Shown here piece by piece: positions 33,279-41,029 of a stretch of 64,000 bases of DNA. Below the pieces are notes generated by a model that did no database searches, was not told the origin of the DNA, and worked only from the letters and a program-made list of their open reading frames with translations. Each line of letters opens with the position of its first letter. Positions within the stretch are counted from its first letter, which is position 1. Location: positions 1,178,001 through 1,242,000 of the forward strand of contig OZ253540.1 in the NCBI GenBank assembly GCA_965262485.1, written 5' to 3'. The stretch is from Bin87 sp965262485 (GTDB lineage: Bacteria; Chloroflexota; Dehalococcoidia; Lucifugimonadales; UBA3495). The translations under genes were made by a program, and so were the position numbers.

Positions 33279-34973
33279 TCAGCCGGTTACCGCGCCTTCG
33301 GAGGCGCAGGAGACCAACTTGGCGTACTTGGCCAGGACGCCGGTGGTGTATTTCGGTTCGATGGGCCGCCAGGCGGCGCGACGGTCCGAGAATTCTTCCT
33401 CGCTGAGTTTGGCATCGAGGCGACGGCCGGGAATGTCGAGGGTGATTATGTCGCCTTCTTTGAGCAATGCGATGGGTCCGCCTACCATAGCTTCGGGGGC
33501 AACGTGGCCCACCATCGGCCCGTGGGATGCGCCGGAGAACCTGCCATCGGTTACCAGGGCGACGCTGTCACCGAGACCCTGACCGATGAGGGCGCCGGTA
33601 ACGGCAAGCATTTCCCGCATTCCAGGGCCGCCTTTTGGCCCCTCGTAGCGGATGACTACAATGTCGCCTGCTTTGATTTCGCCGCGCTGGATTGCCTGGA
33701 ACGCCGGTTCCTCCTGCTCGAACACCCGGGCGGGTCCTTCGTACACGCGTTCCTGATGGCCGGCGACTTTAATAACCGCGCCGTCGGGAGCCAGGTTGCC
33801 GCGCAAGATCGCCAATCCGCCGGTGGGACTGCGGGGTTGGTCGGGGTGGTAGATGACCGGCTGGTCCTCGATGATGGGCGTAGCGTTGATATTTTCGGCC
33901 AGGGTCTTTCCGTTTACGGTCATTGCGTCACCGTGGAGCAGGCCAGCATCGAGCAGGCGCTTGCCGATCAGGGCCACGCCGCCGTAACGACTGAGGTCGG
34001 CCATGACGTAGCGGCCGCCCGGCTTCATGTCGGCGATGTAAGGGGTGTTGCGGCTAATGCGGTCGAAATCTTCCAGCGACAGGCTGACTTCAGCCTCCCG
34101 CGCGATGGCCATGAGGTGCAACACGGCGTTGGTGGATCCCCCCATGGCAACCACCACGGTGATGGCATTTTCAAAGGCCTCCCTGGTGAGAATGTCTCGC
34201 GGGCGGATTCCTTCCTCCAGCATACGCATTACGGTTTCACCGGCCCGGCGGGCTTCGTCCGTCTTGCGGGGATCAACAGCCGTGAGCGAGGCATCGCCAG
34301 GTAGAGACATGCCCATCACTTCGATGGCGGTGGACATGGTATTGGCGGTGAACAGGCCGGCGCAGGAACCCTCGCCGGGGCAGGCGCGGCACTCCAGATC
34401 AGTTAGCTCGTCTCTGGTCATGCGGCCGGCGGCGTAGGCGCCCACCGCTTCGAACACGTCCTGGATGTTGACGTCTTTGCCGTTCCATTGGCCGGGCAGG
34501 ATGCTGCCCCCGTAAACGAACACCGCAGGTATGTTCAGGCGGGCGATGGCCATCATACAGCCGGGCATGTTCTTGTCGCAGCCGGCTACGGTCACCAGGC
34601 CGTCCATCCGTTCGCCGAACGCCACCGTCTCAATGGAGTCAGCGATCACTTCCCGACTCACCAGGGAAGCCTTCATCCCCTCAGTTCCCATGGAGATGCC
34701 GTCGCTGACGGTGATGGTGCCAAACTGGAACGGCGTGCCGTTGCCGAGCCTGATTCCCTCCTTGACAGCGGCGGCGAAGCGGTCGAGGTGGACGTTGCAG
34801 GGGGTCACGTCGCTGGCCAGATTGGCGACGGCGACGAAGGGTTTTTCAAGGTCATCGGCGGTCAGACCCATCGCCATCAGCATCGCGCGGGCCGGCGCCC
34901 TTTCCGCGCCTTCGGTGATGTCGCGGCTGCGATGTTTCAGCAAAGCTCTGGGGCTGCGGGAGATAGTAGTCAA
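33279..34973 (-). CDS. ilvD: dihydroxy-acid dehydratase
   Basis: 564 residues. Converts 2,3-dihydroxy-isovalerate and -3-methylvalerate to 2-keto acids in valine and isoleucine synthesis, with an iron-sulfur cluster. Cluster cysteines are in ASDVTPCNVHL, GCDKNMPGC and CPGEGSCAGLFTANTM. The Mg-binding and catalytic C-terminal block is VALVTDGRFSGASHGPMVGH. The start is TTG 34973, with GAGGAGG five bases upstream; the frame continues to 35057 but without a signal. Other branched-chain genes are not adjacent. Confidence 0.95.
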   Translation of the reverse strand: MTTISRSPRALLKHRSRDITEGAERAPARAMLMAMGLTADDLEKPFVAVANLASDVTPCNVHLDRFAAAVKEGIRLGNGTPFQFGTITVSDGISMGTEGMKASLVSREVIADSIETVAFGERMDGLVTVAGCDKNMPGCMMAIARLNIPAVFVYGGSILPGQWNGKDVNIQDVFEAVGAYAAGRMTRDELTDLECRACPGEGSCAGLFTANTMSTAIEVMGMSLPGDASLTAVDPRKTDEARRAGETVMRMLEEGIRPRDILTREAFENAITVVVAMGGSTNAVLHLMAIAREAEVSLSLEDFDRISRNTPYIADMKPGGRYVMADLSRYGGVALIGKRLLDAGLLHGDAMTVNGKTLAENINATPIIEDQPVIYHPDQPRSPTGGLAILRGNLAPDGAVIKVAGHQERVYEGPARVFEQEEPAFQAIQRGEIKAGDIVVIRYEGPKGGPGMREMLAVTGALIGQGLGDSVALVTDGRFSGASHGPMVGHVAPEAMVGGPIALLKEGDIITLDIPGRRLDAKLSEEEFSDRRAAWRPIEPKYTTGVLAKYAKLVSCASEGAVTG

Positions 34974-35120
34974 AATGACCTCCTCGTCGGGCCGACCGAC
35001 CGGCAATTGGTGTGTCGCAATGATGGTTCGTCCGGTGGCAACAACCGGCGAAACCACTGCCGTTGATTATAGGTTGGGGTTGCGTGGGCGGCAAGGGAAG
35101 GATTGCAACCAGGCACGACG

Positions 35121-35172
35121 GCTCACGCGTACCCGCTTGTCATTGCGAGGAACGTAGCGACGTGGCAATCCC
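35121..35172. repeat. half copy of the MITE-like repeat
   Basis: CTCACGCGTACCC at 35122-35134 and TGTCATTGCGAGG...GTGGCAATCCC match the left half of the element at 11459-11656. The right half is not present. It begins the roughly 540-base non-coding gap between ilvD and the Calx-beta gene, which otherwise holds only the two palindromic repeats listed next. Confidence 0.78.
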
Positions 35173-35233
35173 ATTCCCACCACACCCAAAAAATCCGGCC
35201 CATCTTGTCCATCCAGGTAAAACGCTCCCACTC

Positions 35234-35260
35234 CGCTCATCCTGAGCCCGTCGAAGGATC
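35234..35260. repeat. REP-like half-palindrome
   Basis: CGCTCATCCTGAGCCCGTCGAAGGATC is a member of a dispersed repeat family seen in many genomes; a two-armed version lies at 40094-40155. No coding potential. Confidence 0.7.
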
Positions 35261-35292
35261 ATCCCGAGATTGCGGCAAGCGGAGCGGTTATC

Positions 35293-35358
35293 AGGGCCTT
35301 TCGGTTTTACAAGAAATCCCCTCTCCCACAAGGGGAGAGGGAGAATCCAAAGGCCCTG
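35293..35358. repeat. nested inverted repeat
   Basis: The outer arms AGGGCCTTT (35293-35301) and AAAGGCCCT (35350-35358) enclose a second palindrome CCCTCTCCC/GGGAGAGGG. It is a compact stem that could terminate or insulate transcription ahead of the Calx-beta gene. Confidence 0.7.
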
Positions 35359-35513
35359 CATAATGGAGGCTCATCTAACTGTAATCTATAACGATTGTGT
35401 ATAATGATTGCCGAATTGTCCAATGATGGGGAGATGCTTGCATATGCCTTGGTTTCTGCTGCCGGCCGATGAACGGTAGTCAGCCCGAAAACCTAATCTG
35501 GTGAGGCGCTGCG

Positions 35514-38500
35514 ATGACTGGATCTACCAAGACGAACCGCCGGGTTCTGACCGCCATTCTCATACTCCTCGGCGCTTGCCTGTCCTTTATGGCGGCCAGC
35601 CCGGGGCGCGCAGCCGATACCGTCCCCCCCCCCCCCCCCCCCGACTATCAGGCCGGCCGGAGCTACGACGCCAGGACCGTCGCTTTCCATCCCCAGGGCG
35701 CCGGCCCGCCGGATAGAGTCAGCAGCCAGCAGAGGCCGCCCAACCTGCCCCGTGGTATTACAGCGCGCGCGCATTACAACGAAATGGGCGAGCGGAGCCT
35801 CCATGTCGATTGGGGAATTTACGAGAACCAAGAAGATGACCACCGCATCAAGTTCAAACTGCGCTATCGCGCGTATCTGGACGGCACCGATGAGGAGTGG
35901 AACGAAGGGCTGGGCTGGCAAGAGTACGCTTTGAGCAGGGAAACTCCCTTCAGCGACGGCAGTGACATTTCACATGCCGTCATACCGAACGTTCCCTGGA
36001 TTCCCATCCCCTACGAGGTGCAAGTGCAGGCCATTAAGATCCATGAAACCACTGCGGTTGAGGTCGCCAGCGCCTGGTCCGGGTCAGGAGTTCAGGATGT
36101 CGTGCTGACCGTGGACGATCTGACGGTGCTGGAAGGCTCGGCCCGGGCGGAAGTGAGGATAACCGCCGTCCCGGCCATGCGGAGCGCCGGACAAGTCAAA
36201 GTATCCGCCGTGGCCCTTGCGTCCGACGCCACCGACAACGCCGCCACGATCGGCCGGCGCTGCGAGCTCGGCGACACCTGCCCGCGGCTCTCCGAATTCA
36301 ACCCGAGGGAAACCGATTTCGTACCGAATACCGCAACTATCTCCTTTGATATCGGCGATACATCCAAAACTTTCGCTCTTGTATTGGCAAATGACCAAAT
36401 AGCGGAGAGCCCCGAAAAGTTCCACATCAATCTGGAATCCCTTGACACGTCCAATCGTATCACCCTCGTCCAGAAACAAGAAGGCTCCGACTCGGTGAAC
36501 TACGAATCCTACGCAGACGCCCGCTATGAACGCCAGATTACCGTCACGATCCAGGACGATGACGTGGACACGCCGCCCAGCCTTGGCGGACCGGACGCGT
36601 TGCCGGACCAGGTTGTCTTCGTCGGCGAACGGGCCAGCGTTGAACTTCCCAGAGCTGTTGAAAACAGCGGCAACGGCACCCTTACCTACACCCTGGTCAA
36701 CGCCGCCGACAGGACCCCCTTCGAAGATGTCAATGGACTTTCCTTCGTCGTCGTCATTTCCTCTGACACTTCCTCTCTGGGGGAACCGATACCTGGCATC
36801 ACGGGCACTCCGATGGCGGCGGCCACTCACGAGGTCATTTATCAGGTCCATGATGCGGATGACTCGCTCGACGAGGGGGACTGCGACTGCCGGAGCTTAC
36901 GGATTAAAGCGCTGCCCGGTCATCTGGAAGTCACCGGCAGCAACCCGGGCTCCGACGCGCCGGACCCCTACGAGATTAACCTCAGCCGGGGAGCGCCCTT
37001 CCCCTGCGACGAAGGCCAGTGCCGGCCCTGGACCGTGGTCAAGCACATCAGCGGACCTACGCGCTATAGCATCAGCGTTGACCAGCCCTGGCTCCGGGCA
37101 ACCCCCGGCTCCGAGGGCCTGCTGGCCGGCTCGGAAAAGCCGGTGGAACTTGCCCTCACCCCGGCCGCGGACGACCTGGCCCTGGGCGTTCACGAAGCCA
37201 CTCTCACCTTCACCGAACACTTCGAAGGCATTACCAACAACATCCCCTTCTCCCGGGACCTGGTCGTCGGGACCCGGACGGTCAGAGCCGACGTCCAGGA
37301 TGACCGGCCGCCCACCGTACCGGATATACCGGACTATTCATTCCCGGTAGTAAATGGTGGCCCCACTGAGTTCATAACCCTGCCGGCCGCCGAAGCGGGC
37401 AGCGGCAATGGCGGGCCCTATTCCTACGAGGTGCTGCTGGAGGACGATTCCGGAGGCGTCACGCCCATTACCGAGGCGGGCCCAACGATTAGCGTCGTAA
37501 TTTTCTACCCGGACGACTCCCGCCTGGGGATATCTCCCCAGTTTGGGGGCGAGATTTATAATCTGGTCTATCGGGTCCACGACGGCGACGATAACCGGCA
37601 GGACAGCGACGCCGCCGACGTCCGGTTCCGGATTTCAATGCCGCTAAACTCCGCGCCGCAGTTCGCCAGCGCCCCGGCGAACCTGACCTTCGCGGTCGGC
37701 CAGACCGTCGACGAGACCCTGCCCATGGCGGCGGACGGCAGCGGCGACGGCGGCCCCTATTCCTACAGCCTGACGTACCGGAACGGGTCGGCTTTCCCCG
37801 ACGCTAACAGCCTCGGCCTGACGTTCGACGCCGCCACCAGGCGGCTCAGCGGAACCGTCACTGGGGAGGGCGCCCTGCAAGTGACCTACCGGGTTCACGA
37901 CAACGACCGCTGGCTGGCCGATTTCGACAGCACAACGGCCAATTTCGACATCGTGGTAACCTCCGCCACCGTCAGCATCGCGCCGGTGACGCCCTCCATC
38001 ACCGAAGGAGGGCAGGCCGAGTTCCTCCTGACGGCATCCCCCGCGCCGGCGTCCAACCTGACGGTCAACCTGAACATCACCCAGAGCGGCGACTTTGCCG
38101 CCGCTGCCGCCACCGGCGCGGCCACCATCCAGGCCGGAAACGCCACGACAACCCACCGCGTGGCCACGGTCAACGACAACGCCGAGGAAGCCAACGGCTC
38201 CGTAACCGCAGCCTTCACCGGCGCGGCAGGAAGCTACGCAGTGGGTACGCCCAACTCGGCCACGGTGACGGTCAACGACGACGACGCTATCGTCAGAGTC
38301 GTCAGCATCGCGCCGGGGTCGGTCGCCATCACCGAAGGAGGATACGCCGAGTTCCTCCTGACGGCATCCCCCGCGCCGGCGTCCGACCTGACGGTCAATC
38401 TGAACATCACCCAGAGCGGCGACTTTGCCGCCGCTGCCGCCACCGGCGCGGCCACGGCCACCATCCAGGCCGGAAACGCCACGACAACCCACCGCGTGGC

Positions 38501-39857
38501 CACGATCAACGACAACGCCGAGGAAGCCAACGGCTCCGTAACCGCCGCCATCACCGGCGCGTCAGGAAGCTACGGAGTGGGTACGCCCAGGTCGGCCACG
38601 GTGACGGTCAACGACGACGACACTATCGTCAGAGTCGTCAGCATCGCGCCGGTGACGCCCTCCATCACCGAAGGGGGGTACGCCGAGTTCGTCCTGACGG
38701 CATCCCCCGCGCCGGCGTCCAACCTGACGGTCAATCTGAACGTCACCCAGAGCGGCGACTTTGCCGCCGCCACCGGCGCGGCCACAGCCATCATCCAGGC
38801 CGGAAACGCCACGACAACCCACCGCGTGGCCACGGTCAACGACAACGCCGAGGAAGCCAACGGCTCCGTAACCGCCGCCATCACCGGCGCGTCAGGAGGC
38901 TACGCAGTGGGTACGCCCAACTCGGCCACGGTAACGGTCAACGACGACGACACTATCGTCAGGGTCGTCAGCATCGCGCCGGGGTCGGTCGCCATCACCG
39001 AAGGGGGATACGCCGAGTTCCTCCTGACGGCATCCCCCGCGCCGGCGTCCGACCTGACGGTCAACCTGAACGTCACCCAGAGCGGCGACTTTGCCGCCGC
39101 CACCGGCGCGGCCACGGCCATCATCCAGGCCGGAAACGCCACGACAACCCACCGGGTGGCCACGGTCAACGACAACGCCGATGAAGGCAACGGCTCCGTA
39201 ACCGCAGCTATCACCGGCGCGTCAGGAAGCTACGGAGTGGGTACGCCCAGGTCGGCCACGGTGAATGTCGCAGATAATGACGATACGGCGCTGCCGAAGG
39301 TAACCGACCTGCGGGTAACGGGCGCGGCCGGGTCGCTGCAACTGTCCTGGCGTGCGGTAAGTGACGCCAGCGGCTACAAAGTGCAGTGGAAATCCGACGG
39401 CGAGAGTTACAGCATGGACAGAGAGGTGGTCACAAGTACCGAGTACACAATCTCCGGCTTGACGGCGGACGAAATCTACACGGTGCAAGTTGCAGCGACC
39501 AAATTCGGCGCCAGCGGCCCCTGGTCGGAAGAAAAGCGCGGCATACCGACGCAATCCTGCACCAGGAACGAGCAAATTAAGACTAACGCGGGACCGGATG
39601 TGTGGGTAGTCCCCGGTGGCTACGTCATTCTTGATGGCAGCTGCAGCGCCGATTCCAGCAGCAACTTCTTCTGGTCGTTGGATGAAGGCGGACCGGTCTA
39701 CTCTACTGGGGGGCTTACCGGGAAGAAGCTCGGAGTATGGGCTTTCTCCTCATCCTCCGGGAGCGATCATGTTCCCGGCCACCAGATATGCTTTACGCTG
39801 TATTCGACGTACGGTGATGAACGCAGCGGCGACGATGCGTGCCTCACCGTACGGTAG
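35514..39857 (+). CDS. large secreted multi-domain Calx-beta/FnIII repeat protein
   Basis: 1447 residues. Signal peptide: VLTAILILLGACLSF, cleavage near PGRA-AD (about 34). Next comes a C19-encoded Pro stretch, a FnIII-like domain (about 75-195), a Calx-beta-like domain (about 196-345), three domains resembling cadherin or Ig repeats (about 350-820), four nearly identical Calx-beta repeats (about 820-1258), a FnIII domain (about 1260-1350) and a PKD-like C-terminal domain with two Cys pairs. Calx-beta domains bind Ca2+ and mediate adhesion; Asp-rich NDDD turns end each repeat. There is no LPXTG, transmembrane or autotransporter anchor, so it may be released or held by binding. It lies between repeat-rich gaps and has no operon partner. 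Confidence 0.82.
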   Translation: MTGSTKTNRRVLTAILILLGACLSFMAASPGRAADTVPPPPPPDYQAGRSYDARTVAFHPQGAGPPDRVSSQQRPPNLPRGITARAHYNEMGERSLHVDWGIYENQEDDHRIKFKLRYRAYLDGTDEEWNEGLGWQEYALSRETPFSDGSDISHAVIPNVPWIPIPYEVQVQAIKIHETTAVEVASAWSGSGVQDVVLTVDDLTVLEGSARAEVRITAVPAMRSAGQVKVSAVALASDATDNAATIGRRCELGDTCPRLSEFNPRETDFVPNTATISFDIGDTSKTFALVLANDQIAESPEKFHINLESLDTSNRITLVQKQEGSDSVNYESYADARYERQITVTIQDDDVDTPPSLGGPDALPDQVVFVGERASVELPRAVENSGNGTLTYTLVNAADRTPFEDVNGLSFVVVISSDTSSLGEPIPGITGTPMAAATHEVIYQVHDADDSLDEGDCDCRSLRIKALPGHLEVTGSNPGSDAPDPYEINLSRGAPFPCDEGQCRPWTVVKHISGPTRYSISVDQPWLRATPGSEGLLAGSEKPVELALTPAADDLALGVHEATLTFTEHFEGITNNIPFSRDLVVGTRTVRADVQDDRPPTVPDIPDYSFPVVNGGPTEFITLPAAEAGSGNGGPYSYEVLLEDDSGGVTPITEAGPTISVVIFYPDDSRLGISPQFGGEIYNLVYRVHDGDDNRQDSDAADVRFRISMPLNSAPQFASAPANLTFAVGQTVDETLPMAADGSGDGGPYSYSLTYRNGSAFPDANSLGLTFDAATRRLSGTVTGEGALQVTYRVHDNDRWLADFDSTTANFDIVVTSATVSIAPVTPSITEGGQAEFLLTASPAPASNLTVNLNITQSGDFAAAAATGAATIQAGNATTTHRVATVNDNAEEANGSVTAAFTGAAGSYAVGTPNSATVTVNDDDAIVRVVSIAPGSVAITEGGYAEFLLTASPAPASDLTVNLNITQSGDFAAAAATGAATATIQAGNATTTHRVATINDNAEEANGSVTAAITGASGSYGVGTPRSATVTVNDDDTIVRVVSIAPVTPSITEGGYAEFVLTASPAPASNLTVNLNVTQSGDFAAATGAATAIIQAGNATTTHRVATVNDNAEEANGSVTAAITGASGGYAVGTPNSATVTVNDDDTIVRVVSIAPGSVAITEGGYAEFLLTASPAPASDLTVNLNVTQSGDFAAATGAATAIIQAGNATTTHRVATVNDNADEGNGSVTAAITGASGSYGVGTPRSATVNVADNDDTALPKVTDLRVTGAAGSLQLSWRAVSDASGYKVQWKSDGESYSMDREVVTSTEYTISGLTADEIYTVQVAATKFGASGPWSEEKRGIPTQSCTRNEQIKTNAGPDVWVVPGGYVILDGSCSADSSSNFFWSLDEGGPVYSTGGLTGKKLGVWAFSSSSGSDHVPGHQICFTLYSTYGDERSGDDACLTVR
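35624..35642 (+). repeat. C19 homopolymer inside the Calx-beta gene
   Basis: Nineteen consecutive C residues, codons for Val-Pro6 just after the signal peptide. At this length the reading frame is open for the full 1447 residues; a gain or loss of one or two C would stop translation early. This is the layout of a slipped-strand phase-variation tract. Confidence 0.9.
37971..39290 (+). repeat. four tandem ~330-bp repeats encoding Calx-beta domains
   Basis: Units start at 37971, 38301, 38637 and 38967, each opening with GTCAGCATCGCGCC. They are 330, 336, 330 and about 322 bases. The differences are mostly alternating (units 1 and 3 share VTPSITEGG, units 2 and 4 GSVAITEGG), which points to duplication of a two-unit block. 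High DNA identity makes copy number unstable and assembly risky. Confidence 0.88.
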
Positions 39858-39893
39858 TCCTGACGACCGAGGGCAAACCGGCTTGGACGGGCC

Positions 39894-40082
39894 GCCGAAA
39901 CCTGGCTCACCTTCAAGTTCAGCGTGTCCGACCGGGTCAGCCCGACTTTTACCAAAACGCTCGACATGCGGGTGAACGCGAACCCGGGCGGTTGCAGCAG
40001 CAGCGCGGGGCAGCCCTCACACCGCCACTCCCGCCAGCCCAGGCCCCTCCCCCTCTCCCTTGATGGGAGAGGGTTGGGGTGA
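39894..40082 (+). other. possible leftover coding sequence downstream of the Calx-beta gene
   Basis: In the frame of the Calx-beta gene, after two stops, the sequence again reads like a secreted-protein domain end: ETWLTFKFSVSDRVSPTFTK followed by TLDMRVNANPGGCSSSAG, then runs into the palindromic repeat. It could be the tail of an earlier version of the protein or of a deleted paralogue. There is no start codon or ribosome site. Confidence 0.35.
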
Positions 40083-40155
40083 GGGTGAACCCCCGTTCAT
40101 CCTGAGCCTGCCGAAGGACGGTTGCCGATGGTTCGACAAGCTCACCATGAGCGGA
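40031..40155. repeat. pair of palindromic repeats between the Calx-beta gene and sodN
   Basis: CCCCTCTCCC...GGGAGAGGG (about 40050-40073) followed by the two-armed repeat TTCATCCTGAGCCTGCCGAA (from 40096) with GTTCGACAAGCTCACCATGA to 40150. Members of the same two families lie at 35234 and 35293, so the Calx-beta gene is flanked by copies of both. The rest of the 442-base gap holds no other feature I can support. Confidence 0.75.
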
Positions 40156-40299
40156 GGTCGAAGGATTTTGAAAAGGCCCTGGGTAGGCAGCGGTGCGCCC
40201 TTGCGCCGGATGGCAATTTACGCTAGCATTTTCTTCGCAATACCCGATGCCCTACGGCGGGAGCCTGGGGCCCAGACTGCCAAGAGGAGACATCAAAAT

Positions 40300-40770
40300 A
40301 TGTTCAACCCCGTTGCATTCTTAAAACCCCGCACGGCTCACGCTCACTGCGATATCCCCTGCGGCATCTACGACCCGCTGATGGCGAAAATAGCCGCGCA
40401 AACCGTCCAGAAAATGGTCCTGCGGATGCAGAGCCTTGAAGCTCCCCAGCCCGGAGCGCCGGCCGGCGAACGCCAGACATTCGCCAACACGTTCTCCCGT
40501 TACGTAACGGTTAAGGAAGATCATGCCGAGAAGTGCAAGGAAGAATTGCGCATCCTGTGGGCCGACTACGCCTGGCCGAATACCGACGCCAACGAAATCG
40601 CCGGAAAGTTCAATTCCGCAATGAAACTGGCCGGTCAGTGCAAGCAGACCGTGAGCATGGAAAACGCTGAGGCGCTGGTTGCGGCTTGCGACGATATCGC
40701 ATCCGCATTTTGGGCGACCAAAAACGTGGACTACAGTGATCCCAACGCCGCCGCCCGCTACGGCGCTTAA
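40300..40770 (+). CDS. sodN: nickel superoxide dismutase
   Basis: 156 residues from the ATG at 40300 (AAGAGGAGA upstream); the longer frame is repeat DNA. The nickel hook HCDIPCGIYDP starts at residue 16, giving the His1, Cys2 and Cys6 ligands once the 15-residue leader (MFNPVAFLKPRTAHA) is removed. The rest is the four-helix bundle typical of the family (LMAKIAAQTVQKMVLRMQ, later YVTVKEDHAEKCKEELRILW). The enzyme removes superoxide in the cytoplasm or periphery and needs a leader-cutting peptidase (SodX); no such gene is adjacent, so it must lie elsewhere. Confidence 0.93.
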   Translation: MFNPVAFLKPRTAHAHCDIPCGIYDPLMAKIAAQTVQKMVLRMQSLEAPQPGAPAGERQTFANTFSRYVTVKEDHAEKCKEELRILWADYAWPNTDANEIAGKFNSAMKLAGQCKQTVSMENAEALVAACDDIASAFWATKNVDYSDPNAAARYGA

Positions 40771-40803
40771 GCGACTTTTGGCCCATAGTCCGGTCGCGAA
40801 ACC

Positions 40804-40847
40804 GGAGGGTGCCGTCAATGCCGCTTGGCATTGCAACGACACCCTCC
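40804..40847 (+). promoter_or_regulatory. two-stem hairpin after sodN
   Basis: GGAGGGTG (40804-40811) pairs with CACCCTCC (40840-40847), and inside CAATGCC (40816-40822) pairs with GGCATTG (40827-40833) around a GCTT loop. There is no U-run, so it is not a standard terminator; it may protect the sodN transcript or regulate the small gene that begins 20 bases later. Confidence 0.5.
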
Positions 40848-40867
40848 ATCGCATATGAGGCAAAACC

Positions 40868-41029
40868 GTGCCGATAGCATGGATTGGCAACATAGCAATC
40901 ACAGCATTGGCGCTGGCAAATATAGCCTTGTGGTTTGTTTTCCTGCCGTTGGCAGAAGAGATGCCAAAAGGTTACAACCGCCATCTGACGACGGAGATCA
41001 TCCACTACGAAGACTTCAACTTCCGTTAG
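40868..41029 (+). CDS. 53-residue single-helix membrane peptide
   Basis: GTG at 40868 to TAG at 41029. It encodes a hydrophobic stretch (IGNIAITALALANIALWFVF) followed by a polar tail (EEMPKGYNRHLTTEIIHYED). The reading frame is clean and codon use is ordinary, with ATGAGG seven to twelve bases before the GTG as a weak ribosome site. It overlaps the recQ stop, opposite strand, by four bases. Position after sodN suggests it could be co-transcribed with it; function unknown. Confidence 0.5.
   Translation: MPIAWIGNIAITALALANIALWFVFLPLAEEMPKGYNRHLTTEIIHYEDFNFR

Noticed and set aside
37971..39290. Regular repeats as a CRISPR array
   Set aside because: The units are about 330 bases, lie in an open reading frame and encode Calx-beta domains; there are no short repeats with unique spacers.
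39855..39860. TAG/TGA read-through to extend the Calx-beta protein
   Set aside because: Two closely spaced stops, a non-family junction and no SECIS-like stem; more likely leftover sequence.
40060..40299. N-terminal extension of Ni-SOD by 80 residues
   Set aside because: This stretch is palindromic repeat DNA; the ATG at 40300 has a proper ribosome site and gives the normal short leader.
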